Part shown: one piece after another, positions 17,559 to 26,708 of the stretch | How positions within the stretch are numbered: the first letter of the stretch is position 1 | Layout of the letters: each line of letters starts with the position of its first letter | Source of the DNA: an uncultured Algibacter sp. | GTDB taxonomy: Bacteria > Bacteroidota > Bacteroidia > Flavobacteriales > Flavobacteriaceae | Assembly: GCF_947487605.1 (NCBI RefSeq) | Contig: NZ_CANKXK010000002.1 | Location: 248,001 to 312,000 of the forward strand | DNA: 64,000 nt | Direction: 5' to 3' | Position numbers and translations under genes: made by a program | The notes under the pieces: model-generated | Seen by the model: only the letters and a program-made list of their open reading frames with translations | What the model was told of the DNA's origin: nothing | Database searches by the model: none

Positions 17559-18029
17559 ATGAAAAAATTTATATTAACTGGTGTAGTAATTGCATTCGTA
17601 CTGGTAAGTTGCAATGACATAGATAAAAATGAAAATACGAGTTTTGAAAAACAGAAAATAAAGGACTTATTTTAAACTTGGGTTAAAGAATTTTCTGAGA
17701 GCGAAGACCCTGAATCCTATTTCAGATTTGTGACAGATGACTTCATTTTATCTGAGCCAAATTCTATTGACATGACTAGTAGAGATTCTATTAAATCTAG
17801 AGTAAAAAATATTTTAACCAATTATAGAGTCCGACTTAAGGACTGGAAGTCTATAGATATCATAATTAGAAATGACATAGCCATTCACCGACATTCAGGA
17901 GTGTTAGTTTTAATGCCAAAAACAGATTCTACAGAAATTGATATAAGTCTAAAATATCTGGATATTTTAAAGAAAAACGAAAACGGAGAGTGGAGAGTTT
18001 ACATACATTCGAACATGCCTGACAAATAA
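17559..18029 (+). pseudogene. Lipoprotein gene interrupted by an in-frame TAA
   Basis: An ATG at 17559 opens a lipoprotein signal peptide (MKKFILTGVVIAFVLVSC, lipobox LVSC) and reads on through DKNENTSFEKQKIKDLF to a TAA at 17673-17675. The same frame then continues without a break through TWVKEFSESEDPESYF and on to a TAA at 18027-18029, 157 codons in all. The C-terminal half (YLDILKKNENGEWRVYIHSN) resembles the SnoaL/DUF4440-like NTF2 fold. A single base change would restore the frame. The downstream half could be restarted at a GTG at 17730 but would lack export. Decay or a sequencing error are both possible. Confidence 0.75.
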
Positions 18030-18058
18030 AACATCGCAGACAAACAGTTGGCAATAAA

Positions 18059-18385
18059 GCTCTAGAAAGACTTGAGTTAATATTTGATGCCGACCCTAAT
18101 TCTAAACAAGGGGATGAAACTGAAATATCATCGTTATTAATTCATAATTACGAAAACAAATACTACCCTATTGAATCACCCAATCCAATTGAGGCTATCA
18201 AGATTCGAATGGAAGAAATGAACCTTAAACAAAAAGATTTAGTTGGAGTTATTGGAGGGAAAAGTGGAGTTTCTGAAATCTTAAATAAAAAGAAAAAAAT
18301 GACTGTTGAAATGATTAGAGAATTAGAGCTAATTTTACACATATCTGCATCTGTACTTGTGAGTAATTACAAACTCGTGAACTGA
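18059..18385 (+). pseudogene. 5'-truncated HigA-type antitoxin (helix-turn-helix) remnant
   Basis: From the codon at 18059 the frame reads ALERLELIFDADPNSKQGDE, then EISSLLIHNYENKYYPIESP, PIEAIKIRMEEMNLKQKDL, GGKSGVSEILNKKKKMT and MIRELELILHISA to a TGA at 18383. This is the HigA-like antitoxin layout with an XRE helix-turn-helix. About ten expected N-terminal residues and any in-frame ATG before 18211 are missing; upstream the frame runs into the previous gene. No HigB toxin is nearby. It therefore looks like a relic, although initiation at the internal ATG could give a short HTH protein. Confidence 0.7.
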
Positions 18386-18455
18386 AAAAATAACAAAGAG
18401 TAACACGAGTATATTACTAATACTTAAAACTTTTTTGAGCAGCAACGTTTAAATG

Positions 18456-19370
18456 TTATTTGACTATTGAAAGACAAATAGACAACCCTTTTTTTAATTC
18501 TTTATCATGTTCAAAAAACACCGTTTTACCATCCAAATTGGCTTCAATTAAATAATAACGCCCTTTGTAATAATAACGTTTTACAATAGCTTTTAAATTA
18601 GACTTTTCAACCACTTTTAATTGATGTGCATAAACAAAACTAGCAGATTTCAATTCGTTAAACTCACCAAAAAAAGAAGCGATAAGTTTGTCTTTTGGAT
18701 TGTTGTATAAGTGTTCGGGAGTGTTGTTGGCTAAAATTTCATTATCATGCAAAACAATCATTTTATCTGCAAACCCTAGCACATCTTCCTTGTCATGCGT
18801 TGCTACAATACAAGTAATTTTTTTATCTTTTAAGTATTTAAAAACACTACGTCTAAGGCTTTGTTTTTTAAAATTATCAATATGGCTAAAGGGTTCGTCT
18901 AGCAATATAATTTCAGGTTCTTTAGCCAAGGCACGAGCTAGAGCCACACGCTGTTTTTGGCCACCACTTAAAATTTTTACTTTCGTTTTTGCAAAAGAGG
19001 TAAGTTCAACAACTTCAAGTAATTCCTCAGTACGCCTTTGTTTTTCTTCAGGATAAAAATTAGAAAGGAATTTACCGATATTTTCTGCAACACTTATAAA
19101 AGGCATCAAATCAAATTCCTGTGCAACATATTTCATAAAGTCGTAGCCAACAACTAAGTTGTATTTAGGCCCTAAAACTTCTTGATTTTTCCAAAAAATA
19201 TGCCCTTGGTCTAAATCGTACTCACCATACAAAACTTTTAAAAGGGTGCTTTTCCCAGAGCCACTTTCGCCTATAACAGCTATGTTTTCGCCTTGTTTAG
19301 CATTAAAAGAAATAGCTTTTAAAACAGGTGTTTTGTGATATGAAAAACTTAGGTTTTTAACGTTCAACAT
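18456..19370 (-). CDS. ABC transporter ATP-binding protein with C-terminal accessory domain
   Basis: 304 residues. Walker A GESGSGKST near 35-43, Q-loop, signature LSGGQKQRVALARALA near 135-150, Walker B IILLDEPFSHID and the switch His in ATHDKED. The last ~80 residues (after FFGEFNELK) look like a TOBE-like small-barrel domain as in importer ATPases such as PotA/FbpC. No permease or binding protein is adjacent, so the substrate is open. The ATG is 7 nt after a TATTTTTG box, so the mRNA is nearly leaderless. Confidence 0.88.
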   Translation of the reverse strand: MLNVKNLSFSYHKTPVLKAISFNAKQGENIAVIGESGSGKSTLLKVLYGEYDLDQGHIFWKNQEVLGPKYNLVVGYDFMKYVAQEFDLMPFISVAENIGKFLSNFYPEEKQRRTEELLEVVELTSFAKTKVKILSGGQKQRVALARALAKEPEIILLDEPFSHIDNFKKQSLRRSVFKYLKDKKITCIVATHDKEDVLGFADKMIVLHDNEILANNTPEHLYNNPKDKLIASFFGEFNELKSASFVYAHQLKVVEKSNLKAIVKRYYYKGRYYLIEANLDGKTVFFEHDKELKKGLSICLSIVK

Positions 19371-19377
19371 GGTGTTG

Positions 19378-19385
19378 CAAAAATA
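19378..19385 (-). promoter_or_regulatory. -7 box of the ABC ATPase gene
   Basis: Minus-strand TATTTTTG is followed by seven bases and the ATG, the same arrangement as at 9625 and close to that at 8593. Confidence 0.55.
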
Positions 19386-19393
19386 ATATAAAA

Positions 19394-19423
19394 AAACACG
19401 CTACTAATAAAGAAGCGTGTTTT
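19394..19423 (-). terminator. Intrinsic terminator after the prolyl oligopeptidase gene
   Basis: AAACACGCT pairs with AGCGTGTTT across an 11-nt loop. On the minus strand the hairpin is followed by a T run (GTGTTTTTTTATA). Confidence 0.8.
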
Positions 19424-19444
19424 AAACTAAAGATTTTATATCTC

Positions 19445-21601
19445 TTATCCTTTTATTTTGTTAGTGGCTTTATTTGGCAAAACTTTAAATCCCATGTTGT
19501 ATAATGTAAATCCAAAAATGTCTGCATATTGTTCGATAGTTTTACTAACGGGAGTTCCAGCGCCATGACCAGCGTCTGTTTCAATGCGAATTAATGTAGG
19601 GTTATTTCCTGCTTGTTTACTTTGTAATTCTGCTGCAAATTTAAAACTATGTGCTGGCACCACACGGTCATCATGGTCTCCAGTAGTTACTAAAGTTGCA
19701 GGGTATTGTACGCCAGATTTCACATTATGAACTGGGGAATAATTTTTTATATATTCAAACATCTCTTTACTGTCTTCGGAAGTTCCATAATCGTAAGCCC
19801 AACCTGCTCCAGCTGTAAATGTGTGATAGCGCAGCATGTCTAAAACTCCAACGGCAGGTAATGCAACTTTAGCTAAATCTGGACGTTGGGTCATAACTGC
19901 ACCAACTAACAAACCACCATTTGAACCACCACGAAGCGCTAAATAGCTTGATGAGGTGTAATTATTTTCAATTAAATATTCTCCAGCTGCAATAAAATCA
20001 TCAAACACGTTTTGCTTTTGCATTTTTGTTCCTGCATTATGCCATGCTTTGCCATACTCACCACCACCACGTAAATTTGGAACAGCCAAAATACCACCTT
20101 GTTCCATCCAAACAGCATTAGTAATACTAAAGCTTGGGGTTAAGCTAATGTTGAAGCCACCATATCCGTAAAGAATCGTTGGGTTTTTACCATTAAGCTC
20201 TAAGTCTTTTTTATGGGTAATCATCATGGGTATCTTGGTCCCGTCTTTTGATGTGTAAAATACTTGATTACTTTCATAATCATCACTATTAAAAGCTATG
20301 GCTGGTTTCCAGTATTCTTCTGATTTACCAGTTTCAATATTCAATTTGTAAACACTAGGTGGTGTATTATAATTTGTAAACGAGAAATAATCTGTTTTCT
20401 CTTCTTTTTTGCTTCCAAATCCGCTAGCAGTTCCAGAACCAGGAAGTGTAATGTCTCTAACTAAAGTTCCGTCATAATTATATTGTTTTACTTTCGAAAT
20501 AGCGTCAACCATATAATGAGCAAACAAATAACCCCCACTAGTTGATGGAGATAGGACATTAGTTGTTTCAGAAATAACATCAACCCAGTTTTCTGGTGTT
20601 GGATTAGACACATCTACCGAAACTATTTTTTTGTTTGGCGCATTTAAATTGGTAACTAGAAATAATTTACTAGCATCATTATCTAAGATATATGTGTCAC
20701 TATTTGTATGATCTAAAATCGTAATTAAAGGACTATTAGGGGTCGATAAATCTTTGATAAATAGCTTGTTACCAGAGGTTGATACACGTGGTGTTATAAC
20801 CAAATAGTTGTCGTCTTCAGTAACATTTGCATAGATATAACGATGTTTTTCCTCTGGAGTTCCACCATAAATTAAGGTGTCTTCTTTTTGAGGCGTTCCT
20901 AATTTGTGATAATATACTTTATGTTGGTCTGTTTTTGCAGAAAGCTCACTTCCTTTAGGCTTATCATAGCTTGAGTAATAGAAACCTTCGTTTTTATACC
21001 ATGATATCTGCGTAAATTTTATATCAATTAGTGTGTCTTCGATAATTTCTTTTGTTTCAGTATTCATGATTAGAATTTTTCTCCAATCACTACCGCCTTC
21101 AGAAATAGAATAAGCTAATATTTTACCGTTTTTTGAAAAACTCAAACCTCCTAAGGATATGGTTCCATCTTCTGAAAAAGTGTTAGGGTCTATAAATATT
21201 TCGGCATCACCTGTTTCTTTTTTTCTATATATAACATTCTGATTTTGTAAGCCATCATTTTTTGAAAAGTATGTATAATCGCCTTCCACAAAAGGAGCGC
21301 CTACTTTTTCATAATTCCATAAACTAGATAAGCGTTCTTTTAAATCTTTGCGAAAGGGAATCTGGTTTAAATAACTATAAGTTGCTTTATTTTGTGACCT
21401 TACCCAAGCTTCTGTTTCTTTGCTTCTGTCATCTTCTAACCAACGATATGGATCTTTTACTTCTACGTCAAAATAGGTGTCTACAGTATCTACGGATTTT
21501 GTTTGAGGGTAATTCACAGTTATAGTATTTGAATTCTGAGTGTCATTTTTGCAGGCTACTAACAAAGCGAAAGCAAAAATGACGATTGCAATTTTTTTCA
21601 T
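19445..21601 (-). CDS. Prolyl oligopeptidase (S9A) lipoprotein
   Basis: 718 residues from the ATG at 21601-21599. The frame is open to 21652, but a -7 box at 21625-21632 and a lipoprotein signal starting MKKIAIVIFAFALLVAC favour 21601. The N-terminal half is a beta-propeller starting with PYRWLEDDRSKETEAWV; the C-terminal hydrolase domain has the nucleophile in GGSNGG, the Asp in GDHDDRVVP and the His in DAGHGAG. It cleaves short proline-containing peptides and is probably membrane-anchored in the periplasm. Terminators lie on both sides, so it is monocistronic. Confidence 0.95.
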   Translation of the reverse strand: MKKIAIVIFAFALLVACKNDTQNSNTITVNYPQTKSVDTVDTYFDVEVKDPYRWLEDDRSKETEAWVRSQNKATYSYLNQIPFRKDLKERLSSLWNYEKVGAPFVEGDYTYFSKNDGLQNQNVIYRKKETGDAEIFIDPNTFSEDGTISLGGLSFSKNGKILAYSISEGGSDWRKILIMNTETKEIIEDTLIDIKFTQISWYKNEGFYYSSYDKPKGSELSAKTDQHKVYYHKLGTPQKEDTLIYGGTPEEKHRYIYANVTEDDNYLVITPRVSTSGNKLFIKDLSTPNSPLITILDHTNSDTYILDNDASKLFLVTNLNAPNKKIVSVDVSNPTPENWVDVISETTNVLSPSTSGGYLFAHYMVDAISKVKQYNYDGTLVRDITLPGSGTASGFGSKKEEKTDYFSFTNYNTPPSVYKLNIETGKSEEYWKPAIAFNSDDYESNQVFYTSKDGTKIPMMITHKKDLELNGKNPTILYGYGGFNISLTPSFSITNAVWMEQGGILAVPNLRGGGEYGKAWHNAGTKMQKQNVFDDFIAAGEYLIENNYTSSSYLALRGGSNGGLLVGAVMTQRPDLAKVALPAVGVLDMLRYHTFTAGAGWAYDYGTSEDSKEMFEYIKNYSPVHNVKSGVQYPATLVTTGDHDDRVVPAHSFKFAAELQSKQAGNNPTLIRIETDAGHGAGTPVSKTIEQYADIFGFTLYNMGFKVLPNKATNKIKG

Positions 21602-21624
21602 GATTGATGAGTTTTTTAATGTAT

Positions 21625-21632
21625 CAAAAATA
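21625..21632 (-). promoter_or_regulatory. -7 box of the prolyl oligopeptidase gene
   Basis: Minus-strand TATTTTTG, 23 bp before the chosen ATG. It overlaps the upstream reading-frame extension and rules out a start at 21652. Confidence 0.55.
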
Positions 21633-21633
21633 A

Positions 21634-21668
21634 ACAAAAAAAACTCCTGCATTTTAATACAGGAGTTT
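21634..21668 (-). terminator. Intrinsic terminator after asd
   Basis: AAACTCCTG (21641-21649) pairs with CAGGAGTTT (21660-21668). On the minus strand the stem is followed by eight Ts. Confidence 0.85.
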
Positions 21669-21696
21669 CTAATATAAAATCTAAGATTCTAAATAA

Positions 21697-22686
21697 TTAC
21701 ACTAATTTATTTTCGATTAAATATTCAGCAATTTGGATTGTGTTTGTTGCAGCTCCTTTGCGTAAGTTATCGGCAACAATCCACATATTTAATGTATTAG
21801 GTTGTGTTTCATCTCTGCGAATACGCCCTACAAAAACATCGTCTTTTTCATGAGCATAAATAGGCATTGGATATGTGTTAGTATCTGTATTATCTTGAAC
21901 CACTACCCCTGGTGTTTGACTTAATAATTCGCGAACATCTGATAAATCGAAATCATTTTCAAACTCGACATTTACAGATTCTGAATGCCCACCAGCAGTC
22001 GGAATTCTAACTGCTGTTGCAGAAACAGAAAACGTGCGGTCGTTCATTATTTTTTGAGGCTCTCTAGCTAATTTCATCTCCTCTTTTGTGTATCCGTTTT
22101 CTTCAAATACATCGCAATGCGGTAATGCATTTCTACCAATTGGATAAGGATAAGCCATTTCGCCATCAACACCAGCAATCTCGTTTTCTAATTGCCTCAC
22201 AGCCTTAATCCCTGTACCAGAAACCGACTGATATGTTGAAACCACAACACGTTTCATTTTGTATTTTTTGTGAAGCGGATTTAGAGCCATTACTAATTGA
22301 ATAGTTGAACAATTAGGATTTGCTATAATTTTATCTTCTTTAGTTAGTTCGTTTGCATTGATTTCTGGAACTACTAATTTTTTAGTAGGATCCATTCTCC
22401 AAGCAGAAGAATTATCAACTACTGTTGTACCAACTTCGGCAAATTTAGGAGCCCATTCTAACGAGGTGCTTCCGCCTGTAGAAAATAAGGCAATATCTGG
22501 ACGCATAGAAACAGCGGTTTCTAAACCAACAACTTTAAAATCGGTTCCTTTATAGTTTACTATTTTACCCACAGAACGCTGTGAAGCGACAGGGATTAAT
22601 TCTGTTACTGGGAAATTGCGTTCTTCTAGAACTTTTAGCATCACTTCGCCTACCATTCCTGTGGCACCAACAACTGCTACTTTCAT
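21697..22686 (-). CDS. asd: Aspartate-semialdehyde dehydrogenase
   Basis: 329 residues. It reduces aspartyl phosphate to the semialdehyde with NADPH, feeding lysine/DAP, threonine and methionine synthesis. N-terminal MKVAVVGATGMVGEVMLKVLEER carries the NADP-binding loop. The catalytic Cys is in IIANPNCSTIQL, the substrate Arg region in AGVDGEMAYPYPIGRNALPHCD, and the catalytic His in RIPTAGGHSESVNVEFE. Monocistronic, with a promoter at 22717 and a terminator at 21634. Confidence 0.97.
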   Translation of the reverse strand: MKVAVVGATGMVGEVMLKVLEERNFPVTELIPVASQRSVGKIVNYKGTDFKVVGLETAVSMRPDIALFSTGGSTSLEWAPKFAEVGTTVVDNSSAWRMDPTKKLVVPEINANELTKEDKIIANPNCSTIQLVMALNPLHKKYKMKRVVVSTYQSVSGTGIKAVRQLENEIAGVDGEMAYPYPIGRNALPHCDVFEENGYTKEEMKLAREPQKIMNDRTFSVSATAVRIPTAGGHSESVNVEFENDFDLSDVRELLSQTPGVVVQDNTDTNTYPMPIYAHEKDDVFVGRIRRDETQPNTLNMWIVADNLRKGAATNTIQIAEYLIENKLV

Positions 22687-22716
22687 TTTATTTAATTTTA
22701 ATCAAGTTTCGTTGAA

Positions 22717-22724
22717 CAAAACTA
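22717..22724 (-). promoter_or_regulatory. -7 box of asd
   Basis: Minus-strand TAGTTTTG about 30 bp before the ATG. A TTG lies 18 bp further upstream, close to the consensus spacing of 19. Confidence 0.55.
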
Positions 22725-22750
22725 AGTATTAATTCTAATTTACAATCTAA

Positions 22751-22785
22751 AAAAAGCCCTTGTTTTATAAAAACAAAGGCTTTTT
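22751..22785 (-). terminator. Intrinsic terminator after mscL
   Basis: AAAAAGCCCTTGTTTT pairs with AAAACAAAGGCTTTTT. The single mismatch becomes a G-U pair only on the minus-strand RNA, which agrees with it ending mscL. Confidence 0.85.
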
Positions 22786-22823
22786 AACAACAAATAACAC
22801 AAAGTTATTTAATTAACACATTG

Positions 22824-23225
22824 TTATTTTTTTAACAAATCTCTAATTTCTCCTAATAATTCTTCTTGAGTTGGACCTGCTGGAGCCTCTGGAGCTGGTT
22901 CTTCTTTCGTTTTCATTCTATTGACCGCTTTTACAATTAAGAACATTACAAAAGCAACAATGATGAAGTCAATAACGTTTGTTAAGAATGCACCCCATAG
23001 TACTGAAACCTCACCTTCAATTGCACCATCAGCATTTGCTACACCTTCTTTAATAATGTATTTCATCTCTTTGAAATCTGCATTGAAAATTAATCCTATT
23101 AGTGGAGAAACAATGCCTCCCGTAAAAGCAGTAACCACTTCTTTAAAAGCAGCACCCATAACAAAACCAACAGCAATGTCGACAAGATTGCCTTTCATTG
23201 CAAATTCTTTAAATTCTTTTAACAT
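22824..23225 (-). CDS. mscL: Large-conductance mechanosensitive channel
   Basis: 133 residues. The N-terminus MLKEFKEFAMKGNLVDIAVGFVMGAAF is the pore-lining TM1 signature, followed by KEVVTAFTGGIVSPLIGLI. TM2 is near residues 75-100 (WGAFLTNVIDFIIVAFVMFLIVKAV) and the C-terminal cytoplasmic helix ends in TQEELLGEIRDLLKK. It forms a pentameric inner-membrane safety valve against osmotic downshock. Monocistronic with its own terminator. Confidence 0.97.
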   Translation of the reverse strand: MLKEFKEFAMKGNLVDIAVGFVMGAAFKEVVTAFTGGIVSPLIGLIFNADFKEMKYIIKEGVANADGAIEGEVSVLWGAFLTNVIDFIIVAFVMFLIVKAVNRMKTKEEPAPEAPAGPTQEELLGEIRDLLKK

Positions 23226-23294
23226 AATTATAAATTATTAGTTAGTAAGTCTCTAAAATAAGGAAAAAAGATAAGGTTAACATTTTTAAGAAAC

Positions 23295-24401
23295 TTATTT
23301 AATGAAGATTCTTTTAACACGCTGAGATATGGACGTAATTAACTCGTAAGAAATAGTGTTTACTACTTCGGCTAAGGCTTCGGCAGTTGCTTCTTGTCCA
23401 AAAACAATAACCTCGTCACCTTCTTTACAATCAATGTTGGTAATGTTTACCATAATCATATCCATACAAACATTTCCAATTATAGGTGCTTTTTGCCCAT
23501 TTATGATAACAAAACCTTTACCGTTACCATATTGTCTACCAATACCATCGGCATGACCAATTGGAAGCGTTGCTGTTTTAAGAAAATTATTGGATTTAAA
23601 TGCACGGTTGTACCCAACAGATTCGCCTTTTTCGATTTGATGAATTTGAGAAATAATCGTTTTTAATGTGCCAATTGGTTTAAGGTGTTTGTTTTCTTTT
23701 TTACAATTGCCAAAACCATATAAACCAATGCCGCTTCTAACCATATTTAAATGTGCTTCAGGATAGTTTAAAATACCTGAAGTATTACACAAATGTAGCA
23801 CAGGTTTATAATCAATAATATTTAAGAAATTATCTGTAATTGATTTAAATGTTTTTATTTGATTTAAAGAGAATTCTTTTTCTGTTAAATCTTCGCTTGC
23901 TGCTAAATGAGAAAAGATTGAAGCTACTTTTATTGTTTTCGTTTGTTTCAATTTAGAAGCAATAAACGCTACATCATTTTCCCAAAAACCAAGACGATTT
24001 AATCCTGTATTAAATTTTATATGTACAGGGTAATCGGTTTGATTTTTCTTGGAAGCGATTGCAATAAATTCGGTTAAAACTTTAGGATTGTATAAACTCG
24101 GTTCTAAGCAATTGGCAATAAGCTTTTTAAAATTTACGGTTTGCGGGTGTAGAACGAGAATTGGTTTAGTAATGCCCGCTTCTCTTAAAAGCACACCCTC
24201 ATTTACATAGGCTACTGCTAAATAATCGACTTCTAGTTCCTGGAGGTGTTTTGCTATTTCACAAGCATCACTTCCGTAACCATAAGCTTTAACAACCGCT
24301 AAAAATTTAGTCTCTGGTTGTAGTTTAGATTTAAGATAATCAAAATTATGTTTGAGAGCGTTTAAATCTATTTCAAGAATGGTTTCTTGTGCTTTAGGCA
24401 T
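23295..24401 (-). CDS. alr: Alanine racemase
   Basis: 368 residues from the ATG at 24401-24399 ([19 protein letters not shown]); an upstream ATG at 24437 would overlap tdk by 44 bp and is less likely. It makes D-Ala for peptidoglycan. The PLP Lys is in [12 protein letters not shown] near residue 35, the substrate-binding region includes [13 protein letters not shown], and the catalytic Tyr is in [20 protein letters not shown] is present near the C-terminus. The start overlaps the tdk stop by 8 bp, implying coupling. Confidence 0.96.
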   Translation of the reverse strand: MPKAQETILEIDLNALKHNFDYLKSKLQPETKFLAVVKAYGYGSDACEIAKHLQELEVDYLAVAYVNEGVLLREAGITKPILVLHPQTVNFKKLIANCLEPSLYNPKVLTEFIAIASKKNQTDYPVHIKFNTGLNRLGFWENDVAFIASKLKQTKTIKVASIFSHLAASEDLTEKEFSLNQIKTFKSITDNFLNIIDYKPVLHLCNTSGILNYPEAHLNMVRSGIGLYGFGNCKKENKHLKPIGTLKTIISQIHQIEKGESVGYNRAFKSNNFLKTATLPIGHADGIGRQYGNGKGFVIINGQKAPIIGNVCMDMIMVNITNIDCKEGDEVIVFGQEATAEALAEVVNTISYELITSISQRVKRIFIK

Positions 24402-25041
24402 TCGGTTTTTTTGTTTTAGAAGTAATTTCTTCTGCATCGTTCACTTTCATATTGCGAACTTTATCTCGCATAGTGGCTTTGTAATAAGCTGCTCTACTTA
24501 AAGGCTCATATTCGTCTACTTCACCCAGTAGAACTAGGCTGTCATTTTTAGATTTCCGATAACTATATTGGGCTAAGTTCCCTGTTCTAGTACAAACAGC
24601 ATGTACCTTGGTAACATATTCAGCGGTTGCCATAAGGTTTGGCATTGGTCCGAAAGGATTTCCTTTAAAATCCATATCAAGTCCAGCGACAATAACACGT
24701 ACACCTTTATTGGCTAAGTCGTTGCATACACGAACAATCTCATCATCAAAAAACTGTGCTTCATCAATGCCAACCACATCACAACCATCAGCAAGAATAG
24801 GTATGTTTGCTGCGGCAGGGACTGGTGTAGAACGAATTTCGTTGGCATCATGAGAGACTACCATGTCTTCATTATATCGTACATCAATAGCAGGTTTAAA
24901 AATTTCAACTTTTTGCCTTGCAAATTGAGCACGCTTAAGCCTTCGGATTAATTCTTCCGTTTTTCCAGAAAACATAGAGCCACAGATAACTTCTATCCAT
25001 CCAAATTGTTCTTTATGATTTACCGTATTTTCAAGAAACAT
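24394..25041 (-). CDS. tdk: Thymidine kinase
   Basis: 215 residues, type II thymidine kinase. Walker A is in [19 protein letters not shown] near residues 19-37; the DEAQFF box ([15 protein letters not shown]) is near 95; the lasso region has [14 protein letters not shown]. The family zinc site usually has CxxC at this last point; here only the first Cys is present, so zinc binding may be incomplete. It phosphorylates thymidine in nucleotide salvage. First gene of a two-gene unit with alr. Confidence 0.95.
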   Translation of the reverse strand: MFLENTVNHKEQFGWIEVICGSMFSGKTEELIRRLKRAQFARQKVEIFKPAIDVRYNEDMVVSHDANEIRSTPVPAAANIPILADGCDVVGIDEAQFFDDEIVRVCNDLANKGVRVIVAGLDMDFKGNPFGPMPNLMATAEYVTKVHAVCTRTGNLAQYSYRKSKNDSLVLLGEVDEYEPLSRAAYYKATMRDKVRNMKVNDAEEITSKTKKPNA

Positions 25042-25252
25042 TTCGTAATTTTAACACTAAAAGAAAGCAATTATTCGTTTGTATAAAGGTGGCGTAAATT
25101 TATTAAAAATCAAAAGCCTAAAACGCATTTAATTTTAAAAATTGTAAATAATGAAACATTTATAACTAGCCCCAATAGTTATCGGGATAAAACACAAGAA
25201 CGGTGTTTATATGAATGTTATATGTGATTATAAAAATATTAAAAACAAACAC

Positions 25253-25996
25253 ATGAAAAAGAAGCTAGAGTCTGAGTTAATTAGCATCGCGCATAGAATA
25301 TTGAAGCTTAAAGGAAAAGAAGATGTTCTTAAAATGCACACAGAAGTTGCTGCTCTCTACGAAAAGATATCGGTATTAAAATTTGCTCACGAAAACTTTG
25401 AAGACGATATTCCAACTATTGGGAATGACTCATCATTTTTTGACATGTTAGATACTGCTTTTAACAATAAAGTAAGCGATAATATTGAGCGTGAAGATAA
25501 AATTTACATTAATTTAGATGAAGTAGAGGATGACGATATTATGGAACCAGTAATGGAAACTATTAAAGATATGGTTGCCCAAATGCCACAAGAAGCGCAG
25601 CAAGTCGACACTATTTTTGAAGAAGCCATTCCAAGAAAACAAGTAAGTAAAAGTAATTTAGAAGATATTACGGCAGGGTTTAATGAGATGCCTGTTTTCG
25701 AACCTATTTCTGAGGTTCAGAAACGGCAATCGAATGAAAAAAAATCGCTTAATGATAAACTAAAAAGTGGCGGATTAAACATTGGGCTGAACGATAAAAT
25801 AGCTTTTATTAAACATTTGTTTAATGGCAAGAATGAAGACTACGAGCGCGTAATCTCTCAATTAAACACATCAGAATCGTTTAAAGACGCCAAGCGTTTT
25901 ATTGAAGATATTGTTAAACCAGATTATAATAACTGGATAGATAAGGAGGAGTTTGAAGAGCGCTTTATCGCTATAGTTGAAAGTAGATTTAGCTAA
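25253..25996 (+). CDS. Conserved hypothetical protein preceding rsmI
   Basis: 247 residues from the ATG at 25253 (the frame opens at 25211, but the strongest start is MKKKLESELISIAHRILKLKGK). No signal peptide or membrane segment. The N-terminal 60 residues are helical, the middle (70-150) is acidic and low in complexity, and the C-terminal ~65 residues (LNDKIAFIKHLFNGKNEDYERVISQLN, FIEDIVKPDYNNWIDKEEFEERF) form a compact conserved helical domain that I recall from many Flavobacteriia, always in this context. Function unknown. Its TAA overlaps the rsmI ATG (TAATG), so coupling is expected. Confidence 0.8.
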   Translation: MKKKLESELISIAHRILKLKGKEDVLKMHTEVAALYEKISVLKFAHENFEDDIPTIGNDSSFFDMLDTAFNNKVSDNIEREDKIYINLDEVEDDDIMEPVMETIKDMVAQMPQEAQQVDTIFEEAIPRKQVSKSNLEDITAGFNEMPVFEPISEVQKRQSNEKKSLNDKLKSGGLNIGLNDKIAFIKHLFNGKNEDYERVISQLNTSESFKDAKRFIEDIVKPDYNNWIDKEEFEERFIAIVESRFS

Positions 25997-26667
25997 TGAG
26001 TAAACTGTATATTGTACCAACGCCTATTGGGAATTTAAAGGACATTACTTTTAGAGCGATTGAAGTTTTAAAGGAAGTCGATTTAATTTTAGCTGAAGAC
26101 ACACGTACCTCTGGAAAATTACTTAAACACTTTGAAATTTCAACCCATATGCAATCGCACCACATGCACAATGAGCATAAAACGGTTGAAGCCATTATTC
26201 AAAAGTTAAAAAGCGGCACAACGGTTGCTTTAATAAGTGACGCTGGAACACCAGCAATTTCAGATCCTGGCTTTTTACTCTCGCGGGCATGTATTGAAAA
26301 TAATATTAAAATCGAATGCTTACCTGGGGCGACTGCATTTGTGCCAGCATTAGTGAACTCAGGATTACCAAACGATAAGTTTGTGTTCGAAGGGTTTTTA
26401 CCAGTAAAAAAAGGAAGGCAAACGCGACTATTACTTTTAGCCGAAGAAACTAGAACCATGATTTTTTATGAAAGCCCACATAAATTAATAAAAACTCTTG
26501 GGCATTTTTGCGAGTACTTTGGTAATGAGAGACCTGTTTCGATATCCAGAGAACTCACCAAATTATTTGAAGAGACTATACGCGGAACAGCCAAAGAGGT
26601 TTTAGAGCATTATACCAATAAACCACCTAAGGGAGAGATTGTTATCTGTGTTGGTGGGAAAAAGTAG
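25996..26667 (+). CDS. rsmI: 16S rRNA (cytidine-1402-2'-O)-methyltransferase
   Basis: 223 residues, shorter than the ~286 of E. coli RsmI because the C-terminal extra domain is absent, as in other Bacteroidota. Tetrapyrrole-methylase fold: LYIVPTPIGNLKDITFRA at the N-terminus, LAEDTRTSGKLLKHF, LISDAGTPAISDPG, CLPGATAFVPALVNSGLP, FEGFLPVKKGRQTRL and FYESPHKLIKTL, then ISRELTKLFEETIRG. With RsmH it makes m4Cm1402 in the decoding centre. Overlaps the preceding gene by one base. Confidence 0.95.
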   Translation: MSKLYIVPTPIGNLKDITFRAIEVLKEVDLILAEDTRTSGKLLKHFEISTHMQSHHMHNEHKTVEAIIQKLKSGTTVALISDAGTPAISDPGFLLSRACIENNIKIECLPGATAFVPALVNSGLPNDKFVFEGFLPVKKGRQTRLLLLAEETRTMIFYESPHKLIKTLGHFCEYFGNERPVSISRELTKLFEETIRGTAKEVLEHYTNKPPKGEIVICVGGKK

Positions 26668-26708
26668 TTTCTAATAAATATTTAATTATTTGTTGTTAGT
26701 AATAATTT

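Noticed and set aside
19445-21652. Prolyl oligopeptidase start at 21652
   Set aside because: A -7 box lies at 21625-21632 and the lipoprotein signal begins at 21601.
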